Part shown: in pieces, positions 38,387-47,165 of the stretch
Layout of the letters: each line of letters starts with the position of its first letter
How positions within the stretch are numbered: the stretch's first letter is position 1
NCBI GenBank assembly: GCA_963753075.1
Contig: CAVWAR010000012.1
Location: 186,001 to 250,000 of the forward strand
Direction of reading: 5' to 3'
DNA length: 64,000 bases
Source: Prado023 sp963753075
GTDB lineage: Bacteria > Actinomycetota > Actinomycetes > S36-B12 > CAIYMF01
Translations under genes and position numbers: made by a program
The notes under the pieces: model-generated
The model's input: only the letters and a program-made list of their open reading frames with translations
The model's database searches: none
Told to the model about the DNA's origin: nothing

Positions 38387-39637
38387 TCAGTGACAGTGGC
38401 GCCTGTGCCAGGTGACGACTGAGTTGTCGGTAAGGCTGGCCACCTGGTCGACCACGACGCGAAGTCGAGCGCCATCATCGGCCGCCTGCTCCCAGGTGGG
38501 CCGCAGGTGTGGTTCCAGGCTCTCGGGCGCCGAAGCAGCCAGGGCCGTCACGAGCTCGGTGATCATCGTGCGCTGCCGGTGGTAGGAGCGCCGTGACCCG
38601 CTGCGCTGCATCACGAACAGGTTGGCAATCCCCTTCAGGACCCCGACCTCGTGGCGGACCTCATCGGGTACCACCAGGGACCCCGCGTACCGGGTCAGCC
38701 GGCCCTGCGGGTGTGCCGCGCGGGTGGCGGTCTCGGCCGCGGCAGTGAACCGCCCGATCAACTGACTGGTCAGGTCCTTGAGGGCGGCAAGATCGCGTTG
38801 GCTGCCGGTGAAACGCGCGTAGCCGACGGGCCAGGTCGGGGAACCCACGAGCCGGTCCAGGGCGGCGGACAGCTCCGCGGGATCAGCGCCCGGCAGGTAG
38901 GTCTCGGCGACGACGTCGCAGATGGCTGCCGCAGTGGTGGGGTCCCGCAGCGCCGACAGGTCGATGAGCCCTGCGTGGATCCCGTCCTCCACGTCGTGGA
39001 CGCTGTACGCGACATCGTCAGCCCAGTCCATCACCTGGGCCTCGAAGGACTGACGGTCGGCCGGGGCGTCGGCGCGCATCCACTCGAAGACGGGAAGGTC
39101 GTCGTCGTAGACGCCGAACTTGCGGTTGTCGGGCCGCCGCTGCCACGGGTACTTCGTCCCGGCGTCCAGGGCCGCCCGGGTGAGGTTGAGGCCCACCGAG
39201 CGCTCGTGCCCGAGGCCCTCAGGATCACCGAAGGCCTTGGCCTCGAGTCGCGTGAGGATCCGTAGGGTCTGGGCGTTGCCCTCGAACCCGCCGATGCCCG
39301 CGGCCAGTTCATCCAGGGCGTCCTCACCGTTGTGGCCGAAGGGCGGGTGCCCGAGGTCGTGTGTCAGGCATGCAGACTCCACCAGATCCGCGTCGCAGCC
39401 AAGGGCGGCGCCGAGCTCGCGACCCACCTGTGCGACCTCGAGGGAGTGGGTCATCCGGGTGCGCGGGAAGTCCCCTTCGCCAGCGATCATCACCTGGGTC
39501 TTGGCGGCCAGCCGCCGCCAGGCCGCGCAGTGCACGACGCGGGCCCGATCCCTGGCGAACGCCGACCGGGTCAGGCGTTTCGGGGGTTCGGTGGCCCAGC
39601 GCACCTCGTCGTCGGGGGAGTAACCGGGCACGGGCAC
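38387..39637 (-). CDS. dgt: Deoxyguanosinetriphosphate triphosphohydrolase-like protein (HD domain)
   Basis: About 416 residues. The HD phosphohydrolase signature is complete: RVVHCAAWRRLAAKTQV, TRMTHSLEVAQVGRELG (first His), LTHDLGHPPFGHNGEDAL (HD), and FEGNAQTLRILTRLE; the last Asp is in MDWADDVAYSVHDVEDG. Such enzymes split dNTPs into deoxynucleoside and triphosphate. The frame is open to a TTG at 39673; GTG codons at 39637 and 39631 give a more usual length, so the start is uncertain. In actinobacteria dgt commonly stands before dnaG, as here. Confidence 0.92.
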   Translation of the reverse strand: MPVPGYSPDDEVRWATEPPKRLTRSAFARDRARVVHCAAWRRLAAKTQVMIAGEGDFPRTRMTHSLEVAQVGRELGAALGCDADLVESACLTHDLGHPPFGHNGEDALDELAAGIGGFEGNAQTLRILTRLEAKAFGDPEGLGHERSVGLNLTRAALDAGTKYPWQRRPDNRKFGVYDDDLPVFEWMRADAPADRQSFEAQVMDWADDVAYSVHDVEDGIHAGLIDLSALRDPTTAAAICDVVAETYLPGADPAELSAALDRLVGSPTWPVGYARFTGSQRDLAALKDLTSQLIGRFTAAAETATRAAHPQGRLTRYAGSLVVPDEVRHEVGVLKGIANLFVMQRSGSRRSYHRQRTMITELVTALAASAPESLEPHLRPTWEQAADDGARLRVVVDQVASLTDNSVVTWHRRHCH

Positions 39638-39735
39638 GGCACCACCGTAGGAGCACTGACCAGTCACCGCCAACAGGGGGTGCGCCGATCGCGACAGCTG
39701 CTCGCCGCGCCCACCGGCCGCTCTGCTGCCTGCGG

Positions 39736-40380
39736 CTAGATGTTGAGCCAGACGCTGATCAGGCCAGCGGACTCACGAATCACGTACTCACTGGTGAGAT
39801 TGGTGCCCGGCCCCTCGGCAGTTGCCGAGACGTGGGCCTCCATGCCGAAGTGCTCGGCCAGCGCCCTGGCCCGCGCTGAGTGGGCGGGATCGGTCACGAT
39901 CGTCACGGACTCGATGCCCTCGGCCGCAATGATCGCCGCCACAGCCTCCAGCGACTCGGCCGTGTTCTCGCCGTAGGGAAGTGCGATCACCTGCCGCCGC
40001 CGCATGCCGTCGGCGACGAGCTCCTCCTTGCCGGTCTGGGCCTCGGAGGTGATGTCACCGTCCTGGAACCCACCGACGGTGATGACCCGCTTGCTGACGC
40101 CGGCGTCCACCAACTCGTGGGCGTGGGCCAGCCGGTTGGCAAGGACCGGCGACGGTGTGCCCTGGTACTGTGCAGCGCCCAGAACCACGATCGCGTCGGT
40201 ACGCGTCCGGTCGTCGACGCCCGACCACCGCAACACGCTGCCCACGGCCCCGACCGGGACAGCGACCGTCATGACAGCGACGATCATGACCAGCGCCACG
40301 AAACGGCGGCGCGCTCGGTGCCGTCGGGAGTGGTCAGGACGGCGTGGGCTCCACTCGAGGAGCATGGCCGGCGCTGTCAT
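39736..40380 (-). CDS. YdcF family (DUF218) membrane protein
   Basis: A 214-residue protein with one N-terminal transmembrane helix (VALVMIVAVMTVAVPVGAV) and a DUF218 domain: TDAIVVLGAAQYQGTPSPVLANRL, VITVGGFQ, GENTAESLEAVAAII, and VTIVTDPAHSARARALAEH. Members such as SanA and YdcF are linked to envelope integrity and vancomycin resistance or bind SAM; the exact reaction is unknown. I chose the ATG at 40380. It is divergent from dnaG, sharing a 130-base promoter region. Confidence 0.87.
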   Translation of the reverse strand: MTAPAMLLEWSPRRPDHSRRHRARRRFVALVMIVAVMTVAVPVGAVGSVLRWSGVDDRTRTDAIVVLGAAQYQGTPSPVLANRLAHAHELVDAGVSKRVITVGGFQDGDITSEAQTGKEELVADGMRRRQVIALPYGENTAESLEAVAAIIAAEGIESVTIVTDPAHSARARALAEHFGMEAHVSATAEGPGTNLTSEYVIRESAGLISVWLNI

Positions 40381-40510
40381 GTCTGGAGTGTCCCACGCAG
40401 TTGTGTCCGCCCCGGGAATCGACGCGTTCGCGCACGGGTGAATCGGCCGGAGGCTCGGCACAGCGGCCGCCGTGGTCGTGGGTGTCGGTGTACGTCCCTA
40501 GGATGCGGGC

Positions 40511-42499
40511 ATGGCAGGACGCGTGCGCACCGAGGACGTTGCCCTCGTGCGCGAGCGGGTGCGTGTGGACGCCGTCATCGGTGAGGTCGTGACGCTGCGG
40601 TCTGCGGGGGCGGGGTCCCTCAAGGGGCTGTGCCCGTTCCACGACGAGCGGTCGCCGAGCTTCCATGTGACGCCGGCCCGGGGCCTTTACTACTGCTTCG
40701 GATGTGGCGAGGGCGGCGACGTCGTCGACTTCCTGATGAAGCACGACCACCTGACGTTCACCGAGGCCATCGAGAAGCTCGCCGACCGGGCGGGGGTGAC
40801 CCTGCGCTACGAGGACGGTGCGGGTCCGAGTCGGACCGGCCCGAACCGGACTCGGCTCGCGCAGGCCAACAAGGTGGCCGCTGCCTACTTCGTCAAGGCG
40901 CTGGCCGCGCCGGAGGCTCAGGTCGGCTGGCAGTTCCTGACCGAGCGGGGTTTCGATGGTGCTGCCGCCGAGCATTTCGGGGTGGGGTTCGCGCCGCGAT
41001 CGTGGGATGGGTTGCTGGGGCACCTGCGTTCGGCCGGGTTCAGCGACGCCGAGATCCTGGCCGCTGGGCTGGTCTCGCAGGGTCAACGCGGGACCTACGA
41101 CCGATTCCGGGGCCGGCTCGTGTGGCCGATCCGAGACGCGTCCGGCGACGTCCTGGGCTTCGGGGCCCGCAAGCTCCTCGATGACGATGAGGGACCGAAG
41201 TACCTCAACACCCCAGAGACCGCCCTGTACAAGAAGTCACACGTCCTCTACGGCATCGACCTCGCGCGCCGTGACATCGGCAAGCTCAAGCAGGTGGTGG
41301 TCGTCGAGGGGTACACGGATGTGATGGCCGCGCACCTTGCGGGTGTGACCACAGCGGTGGCCACCTGCGGCACGGCGTTCGGCCCGGACCATGCCTCCTT
41401 GCTGCGCCGGTACCTCGTCGACAGCGACACCTTCGGCGGGGAGGTCGTCTTCACGTTCGACGGTGACGCTGCCGGGCAGAAGGCGGCCCTTCGGGCCTTC
41501 GAGGGCGACCAGCGTTTTGTGGCCCAGACGTTCATCGCAATCTCCCCGGACAACATGGACCCGTGCGAGCTCAGGCTGGCCAGCGGAGACAGCGCGGTCC
41601 GTGAACTCGTCGCGTCGCGCACCCCCTTGTTCGCCTTCGCGATCCGATCCGCGGTCGCCGGGTTCGATCTCAGCACGGCCGAGGGTCGGGTTGCGGCCGT
41701 GCGCAAGGCCGCGCCGCTGGTGGCCCGGATCCGGGATGCTGCCCTGCGCCCGGAGTACTCCCGCCTGCTGTCCGGCTGGGTGGGGGTTCCCGAATCCGAC
41801 GTTCGGGCGGCAGTCGCGTCGGCGGGTCGAGCGAGCGCATCGAACCGGCGCGGAACCCCGACGCACAGGCGCGCGGACGAGGCCTCGCGGCCTCCCGTTG
41901 GCCGGGCTCCTGGACAGCCCCCGGCGTCGAGCACCGGTGCGCCGGGTTCGGGGGAGTCGGTTGCGGCCGGCGAAGCAGGCGCTGAGGACAGGCCGGCGAT
42001 ACCGCGGGCGCCTCGGCCCGACCCGCGCGAGCCGGCCCTCTTCGTCGAGCGCGAGTCGCTGAAGTGCGTGCTCCAGGTGCCGGACCTCGTCGGCGACTGG
42101 TTCGACTCGGTCCAACCCGGGTGCTTCCGTCATCCGCGCTACGTGGAGGTCCAGCAGGCCCTGGCAGACGCCGGCGGCCCGGTCGGGCGAACCGGCGGAC
42201 GGGAGTGGATGGACGCCGTGCTCGCCGTGTGCCCCGACGACGGCGTCCGCGATCTTGTTCGTGAGCTGGCGGTCGAGCCACTCGTGACGACCGGGGAGCC
42301 GACCGGGCGCTACGCCACCTCGATCGTGGCCCGGTTGCTCTACGACGAAGCGAGTCGTCGGCTTGCTGACCTCAAGCGCGAGCTGGGCCAGCTTGACCAG
42401 TCCGCCCAGGCCGATCAGGCCACGGCCGTCTTCGCCGACGTGATGACGTTGGAGGCCTATCGTCGGGAGCTGGCCCAGGTGGGCCAGTTGGAGCAGTGA
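40511..42499 (+). CDS. dnaG: DNA primase
   Basis: A 662-residue primase making RNA primers at the replication fork. The zinc finger is CPFHDERSPSFHV with YYCFGCGEGGD (CHC2 type). The RNA polymerase core follows, with TOPRIM motifs VVVVEGYTDVM (catalytic Glu) and FDGDAAGQKAA (DxD-like). A disordered linker at about residues 440-500 (Arg/Pro/Gly-rich) leads to the DnaB-interacting C-terminal domain. Downstream, a small gene overlaps by one base. Confidence 0.96.
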   Translation: MAGRVRTEDVALVRERVRVDAVIGEVVTLRSAGAGSLKGLCPFHDERSPSFHVTPARGLYYCFGCGEGGDVVDFLMKHDHLTFTEAIEKLADRAGVTLRYEDGAGPSRTGPNRTRLAQANKVAAAYFVKALAAPEAQVGWQFLTERGFDGAAAEHFGVGFAPRSWDGLLGHLRSAGFSDAEILAAGLVSQGQRGTYDRFRGRLVWPIRDASGDVLGFGARKLLDDDEGPKYLNTPETALYKKSHVLYGIDLARRDIGKLKQVVVVEGYTDVMAAHLAGVTTAVATCGTAFGPDHASLLRRYLVDSDTFGGEVVFTFDGDAAGQKAALRAFEGDQRFVAQTFIAISPDNMDPCELRLASGDSAVRELVASRTPLFAFAIRSAVAGFDLSTAEGRVAAVRKAAPLVARIRDAALRPEYSRLLSGWVGVPESDVRAAVASAGRASASNRRGTPTHRRADEASRPPVGRAPGQPPASSTGAPGSGESVAAGEAGAEDRPAIPRAPRPDPREPALFVERESLKCVLQVPDLVGDWFDSVQPGCFRHPRYVEVQQALADAGGPVGRTGGREWMDAVLAVCPDDGVRDLVRELAVEPLVTTGEPTGRYATSIVARLLYDEASRRLADLKRELGQLDQSAQADQATAVFADVMTLEAYRRELAQVGQLEQ

Positions 42500-43002
42500 T
42501 GCGCTGGCGTCGGGAGGTGGATCCGCGGGTCGTCGAGATGCTCGACGGATCCTCGGGGGAACGTCTCCTCGCGTGGGGTGAGCTCCACGGCGGGCAGGTG
42601 GCGGTGTGCACCGACAAGGCGATCCATATGCCTGACCACGGGCGGGTGCCATGGGATCACGTGGTGCGCGGCTCCTGGTCCGAGGAGTTCCTGGACCTGG
42701 TGCTCCAGTCGGCGACGGGCGCGCCCCGCCAGGAGGTTCGACTGCGCTTCGAGGAGCCCGGGCAGGTGCCGGCGGTGGTTCGGGAACGTGTCGAATGGAC
42801 CGTCGTGGGCTCGTATCGCGCCGAGCTGATCCATCCGGATGGCCGGGCCGGGGTGGCAATGCTCAACTCACGGCGATCACCCGAGACCGGCGACATCCGC
42901 TGGGCCGTCGTCTTCGACCCCGGCATCGACCCGCAGGATCCCGGCTGGCGGGCGGCCGCGGACGCCTCCCTCGCCGAGCTTCGGGGCCAGCTGGGCGTCT
43001 AG
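42499..43002 (+). CDS. Conserved actinobacterial protein of unknown function
   Basis: A 167-residue protein starting MRWRREVDPRVVEMLDGSSG. It shows a beta-rich N-terminal half (ERLLAWGELHGGQVAVCTDKAIHM, in two strands; VPWDHVVRGSW) resembling a PH-like fold, and a helical end (GWRAAADASLAELRGQLG). I do not recognise a named family, but such genes regularly follow dnaG in actinobacteria. The ATG overlaps the dnaG stop (TGATG), so it is translationally coupled to it. Confidence 0.8.
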   Translation: MRWRREVDPRVVEMLDGSSGERLLAWGELHGGQVAVCTDKAIHMPDHGRVPWDHVVRGSWSEEFLDLVLQSATGAPRQEVRLRFEEPGQVPAVVRERVEWTVVGSYRAELIHPDGRAGVAMLNSRRSPETGDIRWAVVFDPGIDPQDPGWRAAADASLAELRGQLGV

Positions 43003-43032
43003 GTCGGGGCCGGTGCGCGCCCGCGGCGCGGT

Positions 43033-43062
43033 TTGGGCCGGAGCGACCGATCTTGGTATCCT
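43033..43062 (+). promoter_or_regulatory. Promoter of tRNA-Asn
   Basis: TTGGGC (43033-43038) and TATCCT (43057-43062) are 18 bases apart, with the -10 ending 12 bases before the first tRNA base. The spacing to the gene is right for a stable-RNA promoter. Confidence 0.55.
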
Positions 43063-43074
43063 TCACGCGCTTGA

Positions 43075-43150
43075 TCCCCCATAGCTCAATTGGCAGAGCG
43101 TTCGGCTGTTAACCGGCAGGTTTCTGGTTCGAGTCCAGATGGGGGAGCCA
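43075..43150 (+). tRNA. tRNA-Asn (GTT)
   Basis: A complete cloverleaf: acceptor stem TCCCCCA (43075-43081) pairs with TGGGGGA (43140-43146); D-arm AGCTCAATTGGCAGAGC; anticodon stem-loop with GTT in CTGTTAA; T-arm with GGTTCGAGTCC. Discriminator G is at 43147 and CCA is encoded at 43148-43150. The 3' half is a typical integration target, and an integrase remnant lies 75 bases downstream. Confidence 0.97.
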
Positions 43151-43158
43151 CTGAGCAC

Positions 43159-43198
43159 GAGAAAGGCCCCCTCCGCAGCGCAGGAGAGGGCCTTTCTC
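43159..43198 (+). terminator. Strong terminator behind tRNA-Asn
   Basis: Sixteen-base arms GAGAAAGGCCCCCTCC (43159-43174) and GGAGAGGGCCTTTCTC (43183-43198) pair with one mismatch around an 8-base loop. Confidence 0.85.
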
Positions 43199-43224
43199 AT
43201 GTTCGGGGGCAGTTTCGGGGGCAG

Positions 43225-43335
43225 TTACCGTGCGAACGCCTGTGCGACCACATCGAGGGCGGCCCGCTTCTGCTCCCCGTTCACATAGGAGGAGGTGTCC
43301 GCGGTGAGCCTCGTGGAACCGTGGCCGAGGACCTC
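43225..43335 (-). pseudogene. Tyrosine recombinase (phage-type integrase), C-terminal remnant
   Basis: The last ~35 codons of an integrase, ending DVVAQAFAR. The segment VLGHGSTRLTADT is the helix that carries the final conserved His (LGHxS), just before the catalytic Tyr. In relatives the next residues read YSxV; here they are SSYV, so the position of the Tyr is unclear. Its coding sequence is cut at about 43330-43338, where a transposase fragment in the opposite direction begins. An integrase tail pointing at a tRNA 3' end is the classic layout of a tRNA-targeted element. Confidence 0.75.
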
Positions 43336-43742
43336 ACCACCCGGCAGCAGGCCAAACTCGCCTGGGTCGCCAAGACCGACCCCCGGCTCCCCCGGGCTTG
43401 CCTGCTCAAGGAAGGCCTCCGGCTGGTGTTCCAGCTCGGCTACGACGAGGCCGTCGACGCACTCGAGGCCTGGATCGGCTGGGCCCGCCGCTGCCGGATC
43501 CCCGCGTTCGTCGCGCTGCAGACACGGATCGTGAAGCACAAGGCCTCGATCCTCGCCGCGATCGAGCACGGCCTGTCCAATGGCCGCATCGAGTCGGTCA
43601 ACACCAAGATCCGCCTCATCACCCGCGTCGCCTTCGGATTCCGCTCACCCGAAGCCCTCATCGCCCTCGCGATGCTCAACCTCGGCGGCCACAAACCCAG
43701 CCTCCCGGGCGGTCATGACCCACGGATCAGTCAGAAGAGCCC
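43330..43742 (+). mobile_element. ISL3-family transposase, 3' fragment with right IS end
   Basis: The readable frame (about 43330-43730) encodes only the C-terminal third of an ISL3-type DDE transposase: LTTRQQAKLAWVAKTDPRL, ACLLKEGLRLVFQLGYDEAV, AWIGWARRCRIPAF, and the highly conserved GLSNGRIESVNTKIRLITR with AFGFRSPEALIALAMLNLGG. The N-terminal zinc-finger, HTH and most catalytic residues are missing. GAAGAGCCC at 43734-43742 is the reverse complement of the GGGCTCTTC-like terminal repeat of this family. No left end is seen. It is a dead remnant that truncates the integrase. Confidence 0.8.
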
Positions 43743-43855
43743 ATTTGGGTGGGTCGTCCCCGGTGGGCGGCAGGTCGTTTGGCCCTTCCTAGTCCCCGAT
43801 CGTCCGGGCTAGCGTGGAGGCGGAGTCAACTGAATATGGAACGGGGTGGCCGGTC

Positions 43856-45271
43856 ATGAAGCGTGCGCTGTTGGTTGGGACGGGTCTGGTTCTCGTTGGT
43901 GGTGTGGTCACACCGGCGGTGACACCGGTGGGGGTGGACCCCGCGTCCGCTGCGGTCGCCGGTGGCGCGGCGATGCCGTTCGACTTCGACGGGGACGGCT
44001 ACGCGGATCTGACGGTGGGGGTTCAGTTCGAGGACTTGCGGGGAGTCAAGAACGCCGGGGCGGTGCAGGTGCTGTACGGGTCAGCGACCGGACCGACGGC
44101 GCGGGATCAGGCGTGGCATCAGGGCCGCAAGGGCATCAAGAACAAACTTGAACGGTCCGACCGGTTCGGCCAGGTGCTGGCCTCCGGGGACTTTGACGCC
44201 GACGGGTACGCCGACCTGGCAATCGGCATCCCCGGCGAGGACATCGGGACCAAGAAGGACGCCGGGGCGGTGCAGGTGCTGTATGGCGGGGCACGCGGGC
44301 TGACCGCCCGGGATCAGGTGTGGCACCAGGGCAAGCCGGGGGTTCCCGGCCGCAACCAGACGTACGACCGCTTCGGTGCGAAGTTGGCCTCTGGCGACTT
44401 CGACGCCGATGGGTACGCCGACCTCGTGGTGGGGTCCCCGGTCGTGGTCCTGCGCGGCGGGCCCCGTGGGCTCACAGCGTCGGCGGCGCAGTCGTGGCGC
44501 CTGAGTCCGGGCGACACCATGGGCCAACCTGCCTGGGACGGATGGGCGGCAGAGTTAGCCACGGGTGACGTGAACGGCGACGGCCACGACGACTTGGCCA
44601 TCGCTCGCGGTACTCCTTTGGGCCAGGGCTCGCCGGTGCACCTGCTGCTGGGCAGCCCAAGCGGGCTGACCGTTGAAGGGAGCCAGTACTTCCTGTCGAC
44701 GGATCTGAACACGGTTCTCACGGACCCGTGCTGCACGCTGGTGTTGGCCGACTTCAACCGGGACGGTCACGCCGACCTTGTGATGGGCTCGGACTCGGGT
44801 GCGGCCGTTCTCTATGGCCATGTCGATGGGCTGCACCCCGGTCCCCTTCCACATTCTGCGGTGGTTTCCCCCGGTGTCGACGCCATCTGGCCGGGCTTCT
44901 GGGGGGACGAGGACGTCGCCGATCCGGTGGCCGCGGGGGATCTGACGGGTGACGGCTACCCGGACTTGATCATCGGCCGGCGGGTGGTCCTGGGCACAGC
45001 TGGCGGCCTTGGTCAGGAACTGCGGGATTGGCGGGCCATTCCTGGGGACTTCGGAGCAGTCAGGGTCGTACCGTTGAGCGGTTCCGGCCACCAGTGGCTG
45101 GCCATGACGTCCGGGGACTCCGCGCTCCCGTACTATGCCGGCGCGGTTGCCGTGCTGCAAGGCACCGCGAACGGTGACGTCGGCGCAGTGACCTTCTGGA
45201 GTCAGGACAGCCCCGGCATTCGCGGCAGGGCAGAACGCTTCGACGGCTTCGGCTCCAGCATCGGGGGCTGA
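43856..45271 (+). CDS. Secreted FG-GAP repeat (integrin-like propeller) protein
   Basis: A 471-residue exported protein. The Sec signal is KRALLVGTGLVLVGGVVTPAV with cleavage near ASA-AVA. At least six FG-GAP/calcium-loop repeats follow: DFDGDGYADLTVG, DFDADGYADLAIG, DFDADGYADLVVG, DVNGDGHDDLAIA, DFNRDGHADLVMG and DLTGDGYPDLIIG, each with a DxDxDG-type Ca2+ loop. They should form a seven-bladed propeller. The gene ends at RFDGFGSSIGG, in mid-blade by comparison with RFGxxLAxGDFDxDG, so the C-terminus may be truncated. A surface or adhesion role is inferred. It lies inside the accessory patch. Confidence 0.85.
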   Translation: MKRALLVGTGLVLVGGVVTPAVTPVGVDPASAAVAGGAAMPFDFDGDGYADLTVGVQFEDLRGVKNAGAVQVLYGSATGPTARDQAWHQGRKGIKNKLERSDRFGQVLASGDFDADGYADLAIGIPGEDIGTKKDAGAVQVLYGGARGLTARDQVWHQGKPGVPGRNQTYDRFGAKLASGDFDADGYADLVVGSPVVVLRGGPRGLTASAAQSWRLSPGDTMGQPAWDGWAAELATGDVNGDGHDDLAIARGTPLGQGSPVHLLLGSPSGLTVEGSQYFLSTDLNTVLTDPCCTLVLADFNRDGHADLVMGSDSGAAVLYGHVDGLHPGPLPHSAVVSPGVDAIWPGFWGDEDVADPVAAGDLTGDGYPDLIIGRRVVLGTAGGLGQELRDWRAIPGDFGAVRVVPLSGSGHQWLAMTSGDSALPYYAGAVAVLQGTANGDVGAVTFWSQDSPGIRGRAERFDGFGSSIGG

Positions 45272-45943
45272 GCCTCGTCTCGCTGGTTCACCGGATCGCG
45301 TGGGGCGGCACTCGCCAGGACACGCGGCTGCGACCAACCACAGGGAGTCCGCAGGTGGCTCTCGATCCGCTGCCGACGGCGGCGCAGTGTCTCGACCGAG
45401 CCGCCGCACGACCTGCAATCCTGCGCCACAAACAGCGCGGGAATCAAGGGGAAAGTGGAGCCAGGAGACCACTTCGGGCGCGTGATCGGTGGCACTTGGT
45501 CGACAGTTCGGTAGCGGTGGTCGGGATGCCCGGATTGTGGCCAGCAGCTGCAGCAACTCCCGAGACCGGGCGGCCTGCCCCACCTTCGCCCGGTCCAACG
45601 CCGTCGCCAGCGCCACAGCCACCTCGCCCTTCGCCGTCCCAGACGCCTGGTACACGTCCAACTCCGCGCGCACCGCGGTCGCCTCGTGATCCCTGACATC
45701 AAGGACGCCACTCGTTCGAGGGATCGTGGACGAGCCGCCCGAGGCCTGGCGTCGGGTGTGCGGGCGCCTCGGGGCGCCGATTGCCCAGCCGCAGGGGCCC
45801 CAGCCCAAAAACCAGCCAGTGACATTCGGCCCCATAGGCTGGTCACAACGCCGCGAGTGGACGCGCCGAGCGTGGACGGGCGTGGCTGCACGACCCACGA
45901 TGGGCCACCTGTGACTGAGCGCCTTGAGGACTCGAGAACTGCT
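45272..45943. other. Gap with phage-like gene debris
   Basis: There is no intact gene in these ~670 bases. On the minus strand at about 45710-45505 a stretch reads DVRDHEATAVRAELDVYQAS, followed by GTAKGEVAVALATALDRAKV and ELLQLLATIRASRP. Its helical, Ala/Glu-rich composition looks like real protein and resembles the small helical proteins (terminase small subunit-like) found in actinophages. No start codon or complete domain is present. The remainder shows nothing I can name. Confidence 0.35.
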
Positions 45944-45962
45944 CGGTACCGCCGTGGTACCG
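45944..45962 (+). promoter_or_regulatory. Palindromic operator of the toxin-antitoxin pair
   Basis: A perfect inverted repeat, CGGTACC-gccgt-GGTACCG, ends eight bases before the antitoxin ATG. Ribbon-helix-helix antitoxins bind such palindromes to repress their own operon. The closeness to the ATG implies a very short leader. Confidence 0.7.
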
Positions 45963-45969
45963 TTGCGCT

Positions 45970-46167
45970 ATGGCGATGAACCTCCGACTCAGCGATGCCG
46001 AGAGCGATGCCCTGCGTTCGAGGGCCGAGCAGGAGGGGCGCTCGATGCAGGAGGTCGCGCGAACCGCCATCGCCCAGTACGTCTCGGACCGCCCGCAGCG
46101 ACTGCTGAGCGCGATCCAGCGTGTACGCACCGAGGATCGTGAGCTGCTCGAGCGACTGAGCAAGTGA
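45970..46167 (+). CDS. Ribbon-helix-helix antitoxin
   Basis: A 65-residue protein with the CopG/MetJ-type fold: an N-terminal beta strand MNLRLSDAESDAL, then helix A (SRAEQEGRSMQEVARTAI) and a C-terminal tail (LLSAIQRVRTEDRELLERLS) that would wrap the toxin. It overlaps the toxin gene by four bases. ATG codons at 45970 and 45976 are both possible. The palindrome directly upstream fits autorepression. The protein should neutralise the Doc-type toxin. Confidence 0.82.
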   Translation: MAMNLRLSDAESDALRSRAEQEGRSMQEVARTAIAQYVSDRPQRLLSAIQRVRTEDRELLERLSK

Positions 46168-46553
46168 GCGCCGAGGAGATCGACTACCTCTCGGTCGAGG
46201 ATCTACTCGAGATCGCCGCTGGCGTGATCGATCACGTGGTGGTCAGGGACGCCGGCCTTCTGGCGGCAGCCGCCGCCCGCCCCCGGGTCACCGTCTTCGG
46301 TGAGGACGCCTACCCGGCCTTCGAGGACAAGGCCGCAGCGCTGCTGCATTCGCTGGTCCGCAACCACGCCCTCGTGGATGGCAACAAGCGCTTGGCATGG
46401 TCGGCTGCGCGCATCTTCTGCCTGCTCAACGGCCGGGATCTGACTCACACCGTCGATGAGGCCGAGGACCTCATGCTCAGCGCGGCATCTGGCCGGCTCG
46501 ACGTGCCGCAGATCGCGACGTGGATCGTGGCCCACACAGCGGGTGCGTCCTAA
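46164..46553 (+). CDS. Doc-type Fic-domain toxin
   Basis: A 129-residue death-on-curing family protein. The Fic core is HALVDGNKRLAWSAARIF (HxxxDGNKR form, about residues 68-85), preceded by VTVFGEDAYPAFEDKAAALL, as in Doc proteins. Doc of phage P1 phosphorylates EF-Tu. The start is a GTG within GTGA overlapping the antitoxin stop. Its usual partner is Phd; here the partner is an RHH protein, a recombination seen in many bacterial TA loci. It appears intact. Confidence 0.88.
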   Translation: MSAEEIDYLSVEDLLEIAAGVIDHVVVRDAGLLAAAAARPRVTVFGEDAYPAFEDKAAALLHSLVRNHALVDGNKRLAWSAARIFCLLNGRDLTHTVDEAEDLMLSAASGRLDVPQIATWIVAHTAGAS

Positions 46554-46643
46554 TGCCGCGAAGCGCGCACGAGGGTCAGGCATGAAGCGCCCACTATGGG
46601 GCACCTCAGCGGCGGCCACCCCGCGAGGGACTCGTGCGAGCAG

Positions 46644-47165
46644 CTACTCGCTGACCGTCACCCCGGGGGGCTGGGCCAAGTAGCTGGCGGCGAAATCCGG
46701 GTCGTCGGTGTCCACAAGGCAGAGGACGACGTAGGTGCCGCTCTCCACGGGGAACGTCGACGAGCCTGTCTCACCCGGCAGCGCCCGGCCCACCGTCCCG
46801 GAGGGTTCGGCGATGTCCAGCGGTTCACCGTAGTAGGGCTCGGGCTGGTGGGCAGCCACGAAGTCGTCGACAGTGGCCCCTTCTGCGAGCCGAAGCAGCA
46901 GCGCTCCGCTGCCGATCTCGCTTGTGTTGACGATGTCGACACCGACCACTCCCGCACCCACGTCGCCGGGGCCGCCGTACGAGCAGCTGCTGCCATCAAA
47001 GGTGACCGATAGGACCGGCTGCTCGGCTGCCCCGTCCGACTCCTGGGTTGCCGCAGCGCTTGCGGCCACTTCGTCACCTTCCTGCTGGTCGTTGCCCGAA
47101 CAACCAGCCAGCAGGGCGAGGCCCGAAGCCAGAGCCGCCGCGCTGAGGATCTGCCGTGCACTCAT
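46644..47165 (-). CDS. Lipoprotein of unknown function
   Basis: A 173-residue protein with lipobox LLAGC (MSARQILSAAALASGLALLAGC). After a Glu/Ala linker, a beta-rich domain follows: VLSVTFDGSSCSYGGPGDV, VVGVDIVNTSEIGSGALLL, and the end TYVVLCLVDTDDPDFAASYL. Two Cys (SSCSYGG and VLCLV) could form a disulfide. I do not recognise the family; the sequence resembles secreted cupredoxin-like or DUF domains only in outline. It converges with the toxin gene. Confidence 0.78.
   Translation of the reverse strand: MSARQILSAAALASGLALLAGCSGNDQQEGDEVAASAAATQESDGAAEQPVLSVTFDGSSCSYGGPGDVGAGVVGVDIVNTSEIGSGALLLRLAEGATVDDFVAAHQPEPYYGEPLDIAEPSGTVGRALPGETGSSTFPVESGTYVVLCLVDTDDPDFAASYLAQPPGVTVSE

Noticed and set aside
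44555..45898. A 447-codon minus-strand open frame opposite the FG-GAP gene
   Set aside because: Most of it is the shadow of the FG-GAP repeats; only the part near 45505-45710 looks protein-like and is described as debris.
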